DNA from: Chitinophagaceae bacterium
GTDB taxonomy: Bacteria; Bacteroidota; Bacteroidia; Chitinophagales; Chitinophagaceae
Assembly: GCA_016703625.1 (NCBI GenBank)
Contig: JADJBP010000001.1
Coordinates: forward strand, 124,001-188,000
Length of the DNA: 64,000 bases
Direction: 5' to 3'
Position numbers and translations under genes: made by a program. Of the stretch, positions 38,836 to 49,855 are shown piece by piece; position 1 is the stretch's first letter, and the number at the start of each line of letters is the position of its first letter. The notes under the pieces were generated by a model that saw nothing but the letters and a program-made list of their open reading frames with translations, made no database searches and was not told the DNA's origin.

Positions 38836-40524
38836 ATGCAATTTATAAGAACAGCAACAGCAATATCAGCATCCATATTTATTTTGGTGGGATGCGGTAA
38901 AGGAGATAGTGGTGGAGGAGGAACAGTACCAACCCCCTTGCCGCCAACACCCATTGTAATGGTTGCTGCAAGGATTGATAATACAACTGCTTTAACAGGC
39001 TTCACCAATTACAATGTTAAATTAAGTGCTGTTATTCGTCTTTCTTTTAATAATGCGGTTGACAGGGCAACAGTTAGTTCCATCGCTGTTAAGGAAAACG
39101 GAAGTACTACAGTTGCTTCCGGCTATACTTATGAAAATGGCGACAGCACGGTTGTTGTAAATCCGGCTTCGGTTTTAAAAGCATTAACCCGTTATACCAT
39201 TGATGCAGCTGCTACATTAAAATCCATTAAAGGAGGGGCGCTGTCACCGGCATTCAGCATCAGTATGGTTACACAGATTGATTCAACCGATAAATTTCCT
39301 GTAATAAGCGACAATGCATTGCTTGACCTGGTACAGCAGCAAACCTTTAAATACTTTTGGGATTATGGCCACCCGGTAAGCGGCCTTGCAAGAGAAAGAA
39401 GTAATGCAACACCGGAAACGGTCACCAGTGGCGGCTCAGGTTTTGGTATCATGGCAATTCCTGTTGGTATCAATCGAAATTTTATAACAAGGGCACAAGG
39501 TTTGGCAAGAATGCAAACCATTGTTTCTTTTTTAAAAAACACGGCACAAAAATTTCATGGTGCATTTCCGCATTGGCTGAACGGGACAACCGGTGTGGTG
39601 ATACCTTTCAGTACCAAGGATAATGGTGCCGACCTGGTAGAAACATCTTATTTAATGGCAGGGCTTTTAACTGCCAGGCAGTATTTTGATGGTGTTGATG
39701 CAGCAGAAACAAGTCTGCGCAGCGATATCAACACGATCTGGAATGCAGTAGAATGGAGTTGGTTCAGACAGGGATCACAAAATGCATTGTACTGGCACTG
39801 GAGTCCAAACTACAACTGGGATATGAATGTTAAGATACAGGGATGGAATGAGTGTTTGATCACTTACATACTGGCAGCATCTTCCACCACATTTGGCGTT
39901 CCGCAGGTGGTATATAAAGAGGGCTTTGCAGGAAACGGTGCCATGCAAAACGGGAATACTTACTACGGCTACCAACTGCCATTGGGTGCTGCAAATGGAG
40001 GTCCCCTGTTCTTTGCACATTATTCTTTTCTTGGTGTAAATCCAAACGGGTTGAGTGATATATATGCAAACTACCAGGTACAAACAACCAATCATACTAA
40101 AATAAATTACGAATACTGCAAAGCAAATCCAAGAGGTTATTTTGGTTACAGCAATCTTTGCTGGGGATTAACAGCAAGCGATGTGCCGGGTGGTTACAAT
40201 GCCAATGAACCGAACAACGATATCGGCGTTATTTCTCCAACTGCGTCATTGTCATCTTTTCCTTACACACCTGCTGAAAGTATGAATGCGCTTAAATTCT
40301 TTTATTATAAACTGGGCGATAAGGTATGGAAGCAATATGGTTTTGTAGATGCATTCTCTTTAAAGGATCTCTGGTATGCCGATTCGTTTTTGGCCATTGA
40401 CCAGGGACCGGAAATTATAATGATCGAAAATTACAGAACCGGTTTGTTGTGGAATTTGTTTACCAGTTGCCCCGAAGTAAAAGCAGGGATGCTGGGCCTG
40501 GGTTTCACTGCGCCATATTTATAA
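38836..40524 (+). CDS. GH144-type beta-1,2-glucanase with N-terminal Ig-like domain
   Basis: Lipoprotein signal (LVGC), Gly/Pro linker, an Ig-like domain (about 45-155, with LSAVIRLSFNNAVDRATVSSIAV), then the (alpha/alpha)6 domain from about 170 (LVQQQTFKYFWDYGHPVSGLARERS). Motifs: TVTSGGSGFGIMAI, HGAFPHWLNG, LVETSYLMAGLL, YWHWSPNYNWDMN, NGGPLFFAHYSFLG, DIGVISPTASLSSFPYTP. Databases often label it glucoamylase-like; the family contains endo-beta-1,2-glucanase (Chitinophaga pinensis) and a sophorohydrolase. Intact, 562 residues. Followed 42 bases later by a paralogue without the Ig-like domain. Confidence 0.85.
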   Translation: MQFIRTATAISASIFILVGCGKGDSGGGGTVPTPLPPTPIVMVAARIDNTTALTGFTNYNVKLSAVIRLSFNNAVDRATVSSIAVKENGSTTVASGYTYENGDSTVVVNPASVLKALTRYTIDAAATLKSIKGGALSPAFSISMVTQIDSTDKFPVISDNALLDLVQQQTFKYFWDYGHPVSGLARERSNATPETVTSGGSGFGIMAIPVGINRNFITRAQGLARMQTIVSFLKNTAQKFHGAFPHWLNGTTGVVIPFSTKDNGADLVETSYLMAGLLTARQYFDGVDAAETSLRSDINTIWNAVEWSWFRQGSQNALYWHWSPNYNWDMNVKIQGWNECLITYILAASSTTFGVPQVVYKEGFAGNGAMQNGNTYYGYQLPLGAANGGPLFFAHYSFLGVNPNGLSDIYANYQVQTTNHTKINYEYCKANPRGYFGYSNLCWGLTASDVPGGYNANEPNNDIGVISPTASLSSFPYTPAESMNALKFFYYKLGDKVWKQYGFVDAFSLKDLWYADSFLAIDQGPEIIMIENYRTGLLWNLFTSCPEVKAGMLGLGFTAPYL

Positions 40525-40566
40525 CGGGGAGCTTTGATGGCAGGAATATTATAAATTAAATCAGTT

Positions 40567-41930
40567 ATGAAGAAGATTGCTTTCATTATTTGTATTCTTT
40601 CGGTAACAACTGCAAATATTAATTGCAATTCAACTGCAAAAACGGTTGCCTCTTCTAAGCCGGCGATGGGGTCAGACAGCGTCTTATTCCATTTGGTTCA
40701 GCAACAAACATTTCAATATTTCTGGGAAGGGGCAGAACCAACCAGCGGGCTTGCAAGAGAACGTTTGCATGTAGATAATATTTACCCGCAAAATGACAAA
40801 AGCACGGTAACCAGTGGCGGCGCAGGATTTGGTGTAATGGCCATACTGGTTGGTATTGAAAGAGGATTTATCACAAAAGAACAGGGAAGGGAAAGACTGG
40901 AAAAGATCGTACATTTTTTAGAAACAGCCGACCGCTTTCATGGTGCATGGCCACATTGGTGGAATGGCGAAACCGGGAAAGTAAAACCTTTCAGCAAAAA
41001 TGATGATGGCGGCGACCTGGTTGAAACCTCTTTTATGATACAGGGTTTGCTTTGTGTAAGGCAATATTTTATTAATGGAAATGCAGCCGAAAAAACATTG
41101 GCAGCACGTATTGATACATTATGGAAAGCTGTAGAGTTTGACTGGTACCGAAACAGCAAAAATGTATTGTACTGGCACTGGAGCCCAAACAATGGATGGA
41201 AAATGAATTTTGCCGTGCATGGATATAATGAATGTTTGATCATGTACGTGTTAGCTGCATCTTCACCAACACATGGTGTGCCTGCAATTGTTTATCATGA
41301 AGGCTGGGCAGAGAACGGCTTCATTAAAAAAATCCGCCGGCTTACGGCGGGTATAAATTCCAATTGCATCACCAGGATGATCCGGTGAACGGTGGGCCAT
41401 TATTTTGGGCACATTATTCTTACCTCGGCCTCGATCCCCGTGGATTAAAAGATAAGTACGCCGATTATTGGGAAGAAAATAAAACACAGTCGTTAATTAA
41501 TTATCAGTGGTGTGTTGACAATCCGCTTAAGTATAAAGGATACGGCCCCAATAACTGGGGGCTTACCAGCAACTATTCTGTAAAAGGTTATGCAGGCCAT
41601 GCCCCAAATTTGGAAAGGGACCTGGGTGTTATCTCACCAACGGCTGCATTATCATCTTTTCCCTATACACCCACGCAATCAATGGCTGCCATGAAACATT
41701 GGTATAATGACATGAGAGATAAACTTTGGGGCCCCTATGGTTTTTATGATGCGTTTAGCGAAACAGCAGGTGGGTACTTACCAAGAGAGCTGGGTATTGA
41801 CCATGGGCCATTTGGGGTAATGATGGAGATCTACCGCAGCGGTTTATTGTGGAATTTATTTATGAGTAGTCCCGAAATAAAGGACGGATTAAACAAATTG
41901 GGGTTTGAAAGCCCCTGGCTAAAAAAATAA
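40567..41930 (+). CDS. GH144-type beta-1,2-glucanase or sophorohydrolase, frameshifted
   Basis: Paralogue of the preceding gene without the Ig-like domain: LVQQQTFQYFWEGAEPTSGLARER, TVTSGGAGFGVMAI, FHGAWPHWWNGETG, LVETSFMIQGLL, YWHWSPNNGWKMN, NGGPLFWAHYSYLG, LGVISPTAALSSFPYTP. The signal peptide is not a clear lipobox (ANINC is possible). A base is missing in the seven-A run 41326-41332, and restoring it gives KKNPPAYGGYKFQLHHQDDP. One of the pair may be endo-acting and the other may release sophorose; sequence alone does not say which. Confidence 0.87.
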
Positions 41931-42010
41931 TAAAGTATGATAAAAAGCTGTTTAAAAAGGATTACAGGAATTTACGATACAGATTCAATTTCCACATGTA
42001 AGCAACAAAC

Positions 42011-42079
42011 CTTGCCTGCCGGCAGGCAGGTTACACAACCAGGCTCAATCCATTCGTGTTCATTCGTGCCATTTGTGGC
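42011..42079. repeat. Palindrome plus degenerate nine-base repeats before the EEP gene
   Basis: CTTGCCTGCC-GGCAGGCAGG (42011-42030) has one mismatch in a 20-base palindrome. After 20 bases come ATTCGTGTTC, ATTCGTGCC and ATTTGTGGC (42052-42079), followed by a run of A. Similar strings are seen between genes in other Bacteroidota. It occupies the spacer between GH144 and the EEP gene. Confidence 0.65.
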
Positions 42080-42092
42080 AAAAAAAAATACA

Positions 42093-42944
42093 TTGGCGGT
42101 TATAACTAAACCTATCATTGCTTTTATATTTTTTATTGCTCCCCTGTTTGTATTCAGCCAGCAGGAAATAAAAATAATGTCTTATAACATCCGGCTGGAT
42201 GTAAAAAAGCGATGGCGAAAACTGGTGGGAGAAAAGAAAAGATAAAGTGGCTGGCCTGTTGAATTATTACGAAGCTGATTTTATTGGCTTGCAGGAAGTA
42301 GTACACAATCAATTACTGTATTTAAAAGACAGTTTACCTGGCTACAGCTTTGCAGGTGTTGGAAGGGATGATGGAAAAGAAGCTGGTGAATATTCATGTA
42401 TATTTTACAGGAAGGATAAATACACGGTTGTTGAACAATCAACTTTCTGGTTATCACCTACACCCGGTGTGCCATCTAAAGGCTGGGATGCAGCACTGAA
42501 CAGGGTTTGCACTTACGGACTTTTTAAGAATAATAAGACAAAAAAACTTGTCTGGGTTTTTAATACGCATTTCGATCATATGGGTAAACTTGCCCGGTTG
42601 GAATCGGCGAAGCTGATCATAAAAAAATAAACGAACTCAATACTAAAAACTATCCTGTTATTGTATCCGGCGATTTTAATTCAAGGCCCGGAGATGAGCC
42701 ATCACAATACATGATGGCCAATATGCAAAACAGCCGTAGCATAAGCAAACTGGTTTATGGCGCTGCCGATACCTGGAATGGCTTTAAGTTCAATGAAAAA
42801 CCCAATGGCTGTATTGACTATATTTTTGTTTCAAATGATAAAAGAATAACGGTTTCAAAATTTGCAACCATTACCGATTCGTATGATATGAAATATCCTT
42901 CAGACCATTTTCCTGTATTGGCAACTATAAATATTGATAAATGA
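42093..42944 (+). CDS. Secreted endonuclease/exonuclease/phosphatase-fold enzyme, frameshifted twice
   Basis: The best start is TTG 42093, which begins a signal peptide (ITKPIIAFIFFIAPLFVFSQ); the open frame from 41937 is read-through of a repeat. EEP motifs: IMSYNIRLD, FIGLQEVVHNQ with the metal-binding Glu, VFNTHFDHMG, VSGDFNSRPGD, GCIDYIFVS and YPSDHFPV with the final Asp-His. One extra A at 42203-42208 and one missing A at 42621-42627 break the frame. Relatives cut phosphodiesters or phospholipids; this type is frequent in PULs with unknown substrate. Confidence 0.85.
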
Positions 42945-44700
42945 CATTGAAATACATACTGCTGTTTTGCTTTTTTTATTTAGCGGGCAGCTTAGGGCCC
43001 AGCACCTGCCTGCCGTCAAGGCAGGAAAAACCTATTGCAATCCCGTCAACATTGATTATGGCTATACACCAATTCCTAATTTTTCGGAATGGGGAAAACA
43101 CCGTGCTACTGCTGATCCTGTCATTGTAAATTATAAAGGCGATTATTATCTGTTCAGCACCAACCAATGGGGATACTGGTGGAGCAGCGATATGCTGAAA
43201 TGGAATTTTGTTTCCAAAAAATTTCTCCGTCCCTGGAACGGCGGCGTTTACGATGAACTGTGTGCACCGGCTGTGGGTATTGTTGGCGATACGATGATCG
43301 TTTTTGGATCAACCTATACCAGCAGGTTTACTTTATGGATGAGTACCAACCCCAAAGGCAACGAGTGGAAACCATTGGTTGATAGTTTTGATATTGGCGG
43401 CTGGGATCCTGCATTTTTTACAGATGATGATGGCAGGTTGTACATGTATAATGGCAGCAGCAATGTATTTCCATTGTATGGAGTAGAGCTGAACAGGAAA
43501 ACTTTTCAACCAATTGGCACCAGGAAAGAAATGTACTCGCTGCAGGGCTGGCGCTATGGATGGCAACGCTTTGGTGAACTGATGGACAATACTTTTTTAG
43601 ATGCTTTTATAGAAGGGGCAACCATGACGAAGCATAACGGAAAATATTATTTACAATACGGTGCACCGGGTACCGAGTTCAGCGGCTATGCCGATGGAGT
43701 TGTGGTTGGCAATAATCCGCTTGGTGGTTTTACGCCACAATCAGATCCGTTAAGTATGAAGGCAGGTGGCTTTTCAAGAGGTGCAGGGCATGGCTCTACT
43801 TTTATGGACAGGCAGAACAATTACTGGCATGTATCTACAAGCATCGTTTGCGTTAAAAATACTTTTGAAAGAAGGATCGGTATCTGGCCCGCTGGTTTTG
43901 ATAAGGATGATGTGATGTGGTGCAACACAACATTTGGTGATTACCCCCAATACCTGCCGGGCAATACCGGTAAAGCGCATGGTGCATTTGCAGGATGGTA
44001 TTTATTGAACTATAAAAAACCGGTTACCGTCTCATCAACCTTAGGCAGTTATTATGCAAACAATGCAGTAGATGAAAGTATAAAAACATACTGGAGTGCA
44101 GCAAGTGCCGATAAAGGCGAGTGGATACAGACCGACCTGGGCAATATTTCTACCGTAAATGCCATACAAATAAATTATGCCGACCAGGACGCTGAATTTT
44201 TAGGCAAACAAACAACTACGTATCACCAGTACAAAATTTATTCATCGGTTGATGGAAAAAAATGGGATGTGCTGGTTGACAAAAGCAATAATAAAACAGA
44301 TGTGCCGCATGATTATATAGAACTCGAAAAGCCGGTGCAGGCAAGATTTATCAGGCTGGAGAATATTCACATGCCCACCGGCAAATTTGCTGTTAGTGGC
44401 TTGCGTGTTTTTGGAAACGGCAATGGTAAAAAACCAGCTGCCGTGAAAAACCTGATCGTGTTAAGAACCGAAAAAGACAAACGCAGTGCTTATATAAAAT
44501 GGAATCCAACGGATAATGCTTTTGCCTACAATCTTTATTACGGAGTGGAACCCGGTAAATTGTACAATAGTATCATGATCCATGATCTTAATGAATATTG
44601 GTTCAAGGCAATGGACAGTCAAAAGCCTTATTACTTTACCATTGAAGCAATAAATGAGAACGGCGTTTCAGAAAAAACAAAAATCCAAAAAGTTGAGTAA
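42941..44700 (+). CDS. GH43-type secreted glycosidase with discoidin-like and Fn3-like domains, frameshift in signal
   Basis: Start ATG 42941 overlaps the previous stop (ATGA). The T run 42971-42977 needs one more T to join MTLKYILLFCFF to the SGQLRAQ cleavage site. Then a five-bladed propeller with three acids in the expected places (ATADPVIVNYKG, GGWDPAFFTDDDG, FIEGATMTKHNGKYYLQY), a carbohydrate-binding F5/8C-type domain (about 355-495: YANNAVDESIKTYWSA ... ARFIRLENIHMP), and a final Fn3-like domain. Probably removes side groups or end sugars; linkage unknown. A repeat palindrome at 43005-43025 encodes HLPAVKAGK right after the signal. Confidence 0.8.
43005..43025. repeat. Palindromic repeat, in frame in the GH43-type gene
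   Basis: CCTGCCTGCC-GTCAA-GGCAGG, same family as 6747 and 49933, translated as LPAVKAGK. Confidence 0.65.
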
Positions 44701-45358
44701 ATTATTTTTGAAAGCGGTTATAATTTTATGGTTTGCGTTTGCTTATACAACTGCTTTGGCACAGCCATTTGCCGGCGAGATCGCTGCATTTAAAAAACAG
44801 GATTCCATTTCTTTTCCTCCTGCTAAGGCCATTCTTTTTGTAGGCAGCTCTTCTTTCAGGATGTGGAAAGATATGCCCGGTTATTTTCCCGGCTATACCA
44901 TCATCAACCGCGGCTTTGGCGGCTCTGCATTCCCGGATGTTATTCGATATGCAGGTGATATTATTCTTCCTTACAGGCCTAAGCAAATTGTTATTTATTG
45001 CGGTGAGAATGATTTTGCAGGCAACGATACACTTTCACCTGAGCAGGTTACCCGGCGTTTTATGGATCTTTTTACTATCATCAGAAGCCGGTATAAGAGA
45101 GTTCCAATCGCTTACGTATCAATGAAACCCAGTCCCTCAAGAACAAAGCTGTTGGCGAAATTTGAAGCAGCGAATGAGATGATAGAGCATTTTCTGGCAA
45201 CGAAAAAACGTACTGCTTATATTGATGTGTATCATGCCATGTTGCAGCAAGACGGAACTCCCGATCCGGATATTTTCCTGGATGATAAGCTGCACATGAA
45301 TGCCAAAGGCTATGCCATCTGGCAAAAAATTATAAAACCCAATCTCAATAAAAATTAA
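44693..45358 (+). CDS. SGNH/GDSL-type secreted esterase
   Basis: Signal peptide ends near TTALAQ. The catalytic Ser is in FVGSSSFRMW (block I), block II is GFGGSAFPD, block III is the CGENDF segment, and DDKLHMNAKGY gives the Asp-His pair. These enzymes remove acetyl or other acyl groups from sugars. The start is uncertain: TTG 44693 gives a compact signal peptide and overlaps the GH43 stop; ATG 44654 would overlap it by 47 bases. It is ten bases before GH97. Confidence 0.85.
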   Translation: MSKLFLKAVIILWFAFAYTTALAQPFAGEIAAFKKQDSISFPPAKAILFVGSSSFRMWKDMPGYFPGYTIINRGFGGSAFPDVIRYAGDIILPYRPKQIVIYCGENDFAGNDTLSPEQVTRRFMDLFTIIRSRYKRVPIAYVSMKPSPSRTKLLAKFEAANEMIEHFLATKKRTAYIDVYHAMLQQDGTPDPDIFLDDKLHMNAKGYAIWQKIIKPNLNKN

Positions 45359-45367
45359 AAGGCAAAT

Positions 45368-47511
45368 ATGAAAAAGCGTGATTTACTTTTTTCTCTTTCT
45401 TTTTTATGTGTACTCACATCTTTTGCCGGAGATACGATCAGGATAGAATCCCCGGATAAAAATCTGGTATGTAAAATCATTTTAAACGGGCCGGCAGGCA
45501 GTGCCGGTAATCTTTATTATGAACTGGATTATAAAAGCAAACCGGTTATTAAAAGATCGGTGCTGGGTATTATTTTAAAAAGCCCTGCCCTGCAGCTGAA
45601 TTCATTTGATCTGGTAGAAAAAAATATTACAACCACCGATGAAAACTGGACACCGGTATGGGGAGAAGTTAAACAGATCAGGAATAACTACCGGCAACTG
45701 CTTTTAAAGCTTAAAACCAAAGATGAAATATTGGTGAATATGGTTTTTAAACTGTTTAATGATGGGCTTGGTTTCAGGTATGAATTTCCCGGGCAGCCAA
45801 AACTTAACCATTTTATTGTAGCAGAAGAAGTAACACAGTTTGCTTTAACCGGTAATCATAAAACTTTTTGGATACCCGGTGATTACGACACCAATGAGTA
45901 TGCATACTATACCAGTAACCTGGATGAGATTGATGCAACAGGTGGGAAATTTTCGCAGGAGATACATGCAAAAACCTATTTTAATGCAAATGGTGTGCAA
46001 ACACCCCTGATGATGAAGACCGGCGAAAACCTGTATATCAATATTCACGAAGCGGCATTGGTAAATTACCCGGCCATGAACCTGGTGATTGATAAAAAGG
46101 TAAACACATTCAATGCGCATTTGGTTCCGGATGCAGTTGGCAATAAAGCTTACCTGCAAACACCATCAAAAACACCCTGGCGTACTGTTATTGTTAGCGA
46201 TAAGGCAACTGATATACTTGCTTCTAAAATGATCCTGAATTTAAATGAGCCTTCAAAAATTGTAAACACATCCTGGATAAAACCACAAAAATTTGTTGGA
46301 GTTTGGTGGGAGTTGCATGTAGGCAAAAGCAGCTGGGATTACAGCGGCAGCCAGGTAGGTTCGCAGCAGGCAACAAGGGTGCCACACGGCGCCAGCACAG
46401 CCAACGTTAAAAGATATATTGATTTTTGCTGCAAAGCATGGTATAGATGCCGTACTGGTAGAAGGCTGGAATGCCGGCTGGGAAGACTGGTTTGGCAACT
46501 GGAAAGAAGATGTGTTTGATTTTGTAACTCCTTATCCTGATTTTGATGTACAAGAAATTAAAGCTTACGCAGTATCAAAAAATGTGCAGATGATCATGCA
46601 CCATGAAACCTCATCTTCTGTTACCAATTACGAACGCTGGATGGATACTGCTTACCGTTTTATGAAAAACAACAATTACAATTCGGTAAAATCAGGTTAT
46701 GTAGGACAAATTATACCCCGTGGAGAACATCACGACGGACAATGGATGGTAAAACATTACGAAAGAGCTATAGCAAAAGCAGCAGGGTACCAGATCATGG
46801 TTGATCAGCATGAGCCGGTAAGGCCAACGGGTTTGCACCGTACATATCCAAATTACCTTGCATGCGAAGCGGCAAGGGGAAATGAATTCAATGCCTGGAG
46901 TTCCGGTAATCCACCCGATCATGAAACCATTTTACCATTTACAAGATTAATGGGCGGCCCAATGGATTATACACCGGGCATCTTTAAAATAAAAATGAAT
47001 TATTACGACACTGCCAAAAAGGAACAGGTACATACCACGCTTGCCAAGCAACTGGCATTGTATGTTACCATGTACAGTCCATTACAAATGGCTGCCGATC
47101 TGCCCGAAAATTATGAAAGTCATTTGGATGCATTTCAGTTTATTAAGGATGTTGCCGTAGACTGGGATGATACAAAAATACTGGAAGCGGAACCCGGGGA
47201 TTATATCAGCACAGCAAGAAAAGCAAAAGGGAAAGACAACTGGTTCATTGGAGCAATAACCGATGAAAACAGCCGTGAAGCTGTATTGTCTTTGGATTTT
47301 TTTAGATGCCGGTAAAAAATATATAGCGGTTATTTATAGAGATGCAGATAATGCCCATTGGAAAAATGATCCGGAGGCTTATGTGATTGAAAAATTTATT
47401 GCAGGTGCCAAAACAATATTGAAATTAAAACTGGCGCCGGGTGGTGGTTGTGCTGTAAGTTTAATGCCGGCAGGTTCAGCGGATATTAAAAATATTAAAA
47501 ACTACCCGTAA
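45368..47511 (+). CDS. GH97 alpha-glucosidase, frameshifted twice
   Basis: Signal peptide, N-terminal beta-sandwich (about 22-270), (beta/alpha)8 barrel, and C-terminal beta-sheet. MHHETSSSVTNYERWMD, GYVGQIIPRGEHHDGQWM and VDQHEPVRPTGLHRTYPN match SusB-type inverting members, with both conserved Glu residues in place. One T too many at 46423-46427 (restoring YIDFAAKHGID) and one too many at 47297-47303 (restoring LDFLDAGKKYIAV). An alpha-specific enzyme in a locus otherwise aimed at beta-glucans suggests alpha-linked ends or a mixed substrate. Confidence 0.92.
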
Positions 47512-47576
47512 TACAATGTTGCTTAACTTATAAAAACAAATAATTATAAAAACCAATACGCTTTAAAAATTTTTTT

Positions 47577-49850
47577 ATGAAGAAGAAAATAGCCCTTTTT
47601 GCCCTGTGTATTATTTCGATCACTTCATTTGCCCACGACGCAACAATGAAACCCTTTCTTGATGCATTGATGAAGAAAATGACACTGGAAGAAAAACTGG
47701 GGCAATTGAATTTACCGGGATCGGGTGATATTGTTACGGGCCAGGCAGGCAATTCGGATATTGCAAAAAAAATTGAACAGGGTAAAGTAGGTGGCCTGTT
47801 TAACATTAAATCGGTTGCAAAAATTAAAGAAGTGCAAAAGCTGGCGGTAGAAAAAAGCCGGTTAAAAATACCTTTGATATTTGGTATGGATGTGATACAT
47901 GGATATGAGACCGTATTCCCCATTCCGCTTGGATTAAGTTGCAGCTGGGATATGGATCTAATAAAACGCAGTGCAAGAATTGCGGCTATTGAAGCCAGTG
48001 CTGATGGTATTAACTGGACATTTTCGCCCATGGTGGATATTGCCCGTGACCCACGCTGGGGAAGAATTGCGGAAGGGAGCGGTGAGGATCCTTACCTTGG
48101 TTCGCAAATAGCAAAGGCCATGGTTAACGGTTACCAGGGTAGTGACTATACAAGCAATAGCAGCATCATGGCATGTGTAAAACATTATGCCATGTATGGT
48201 GCGGCAGAAGCTGGTCGTGATTACAACACAACAGACATGAGCCGCATGCGGATGTACAATGAATATTTGCCACCTTATAAAGCGGCGGTTGATGCAGGCG
48301 TTGGATCGGTGATGGCTTCTTTTAATGATGTAGATGGTGTGCCGGCTACTGCCAGTAAATGGTTAATGACCGAGGTACTTCGCAGGCAGTGGGGCTTTAA
48401 AGGTTTCGTGGTTACCGATTATACCGGCATTACCGAAATGGTTGAGCATGGTATTGGTGATACCCAAACAGTTGCTGCAAGGGCATTGATGGCAGGCATT
48501 GATATGGACATGGTTAGCGAAAGTTTACTGAACACAAGCAAACGATCTTTAAAAGAAGGTAAAGTAACCCTTGCACAAATTGATGCCGCCTGCAGGAGAA
48601 TACTGGAAGCAAAATATAAATTGGGATTGTTTGATGATCCATATAAATATTGCAACGTGAATCGTGCTAAAACAGAAATATTTACAAAAGAAAACAGGGC
48701 TGTGGCACGGACTGCTGCTACACAAAGTTTTGTATTGCTTAAAAACAGTAAAAATGTATTGCCATTAAAGAAAAGCGGAACCGTTGCTGTTATTGGTCCG
48801 CTGGCAGATAATAAAGAAAATATGCCAGGTACCTGGAGTGTGGCGGCAGATTTTTCAAAAGCAACATCATTGTTAACAGGCTTAAAAGAAGTAGCAGGCA
48901 GCCAGGTTAAATTTTTACAGGCACGTGGCGCTAATCTTGATGAAGATAGTTTGTTTGAAGACAGGGCAGGCATGTTTGGTAAGTCATTGCACAGAGACAG
49001 TCGCCCTGCAGCAGTAATTTTACAGGAAGCATTGGACATAGCCAAACAGTCTGATGTGATCATCGCAGCATTGGGTGAATCGGCAGAGATGAGCGGAGAA
49101 TCATCAAGCCGTAGTAATATTTCAATACCAAAATCCCAACAGGATCTGCTGAAAGCCCTGTTACAAACAGGCAAGCCTGTTGTATTGGTATTGTTTACAG
49201 GAAGGCCGCTGGCACTGAAATGGGAAAATGACAATGTGCCTGCTATTCTCAATGTTTGGTTTGGTGGCAGCGAAGCCGGCTATGCCATTGCTGATGTTTT
49301 GTTTGGTGATGTAAATCCAAGCGGAAAATTGTCTACTACTTTTCCGCAGAACGTAGGCCAGGTACCTATTTATTATGCACACAAAAACACTGGCCGTGCA
49401 TTAAAGCCAGGTAAATGGTTTGAAAAATTCCGCTCCAATTATTTAGATGTATCAAACGATCCGGTTTATCCTTTTGGCTATGGATTGAGTTATACATCAT
49501 TTGGTTACAGTAATCTTAAACTTAGTAGTAATGCTTTAAAAGGCAATCAAACATTAACCGCAACCATCAACGTTACAAATACCGGTAAATACGATGGCAA
49601 GGAAGTGGTGCAATTATACATCCGTGATGTAGTAGGCAGTGTTACCAGGCCGGTAAAAGAATTAAAAGGCTTTCAAAAGATTGAATTAAAAGCCGGAGAA
49701 ACAAAAACTGTTTCTTTCAGCATTAGCCCCAATGATCTTAAATTTTATAATTACGATTTGAAGTATGATTGGGAAGCAGGAGATTTTGAGATCATGATCG
49801 GTACCAATTCAAACGATGTAAAAAAAGCCAGCATCAACTGGGTTAAATAA
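47577..49850 (+). CDS. bglX: GH3 beta-glucosidase
   Basis: Periplasmic BglX-type enzyme, 757 residues, intact. N-terminal barrel with IFGMDVIHGYETVFPIPLGLSCSWD, SPMVDIARDPRWGRIAEGSGEDPYLG and CVKHYAMYGA; the nucleophile Asp is in GFVVTDYTG. The alpha/beta sandwich carries the likely acid/base segment (GESAEMSGESSSRS), and an Fn3-like C-terminal domain follows (VVQLYIRDVVGSVTRPVKELKGF). It would release glucose from the non-reducing ends of oligosaccharides produced by GH30 and GH144. The second GH3 starts six bases later. Confidence 0.94.
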   Translation: MKKKIALFALCIISITSFAHDATMKPFLDALMKKMTLEEKLGQLNLPGSGDIVTGQAGNSDIAKKIEQGKVGGLFNIKSVAKIKEVQKLAVEKSRLKIPLIFGMDVIHGYETVFPIPLGLSCSWDMDLIKRSARIAAIEASADGINWTFSPMVDIARDPRWGRIAEGSGEDPYLGSQIAKAMVNGYQGSDYTSNSSIMACVKHYAMYGAAEAGRDYNTTDMSRMRMYNEYLPPYKAAVDAGVGSVMASFNDVDGVPATASKWLMTEVLRRQWGFKGFVVTDYTGITEMVEHGIGDTQTVAARALMAGIDMDMVSESLLNTSKRSLKEGKVTLAQIDAACRRILEAKYKLGLFDDPYKYCNVNRAKTEIFTKENRAVARTAATQSFVLLKNSKNVLPLKKSGTVAVIGPLADNKENMPGTWSVAADFSKATSLLTGLKEVAGSQVKFLQARGANLDEDSLFEDRAGMFGKSLHRDSRPAAVILQEALDIAKQSDVIIAALGESAEMSGESSSRSNISIPKSQQDLLKALLQTGKPVVLVLFTGRPLALKWENDNVPAILNVWFGGSEAGYAIADVLFGDVNPSGKLSTTFPQNVGQVPIYYAHKNTGRALKPGKWFEKFRSNYLDVSNDPVYPFGYGLSYTSFGYSNLKLSSNALKGNQTLTATINVTNTGKYDGKEVVQLYIRDVVGSVTRPVKELKGFQKIELKAGETKTVSFSISPNDLKFYNYDLKYDWEAGDFEIMIGTNSNDVKKASINWVK

Positions 49851-49855
49851 AGGGA

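Noticed and set aside
38836..41930. Glucoamylase activity for the GH144 pair
   Set aside because: The label comes from a generic domain name; the motifs match the beta-1,2-glucanase family.
41937..42092. N-terminal extension of the EEP enzyme
   Set aside because: The frame is open only because a palindrome and the ATTCGTG repeats lack stops; the signal peptide starts at TTG 42093.
48419..49252. Long minus-strand open frame (277 codons) across the first GH3 gene
   Set aside because: It lies fully inside an intact, motif-rich GH3 gene and shows no recognisable domain.
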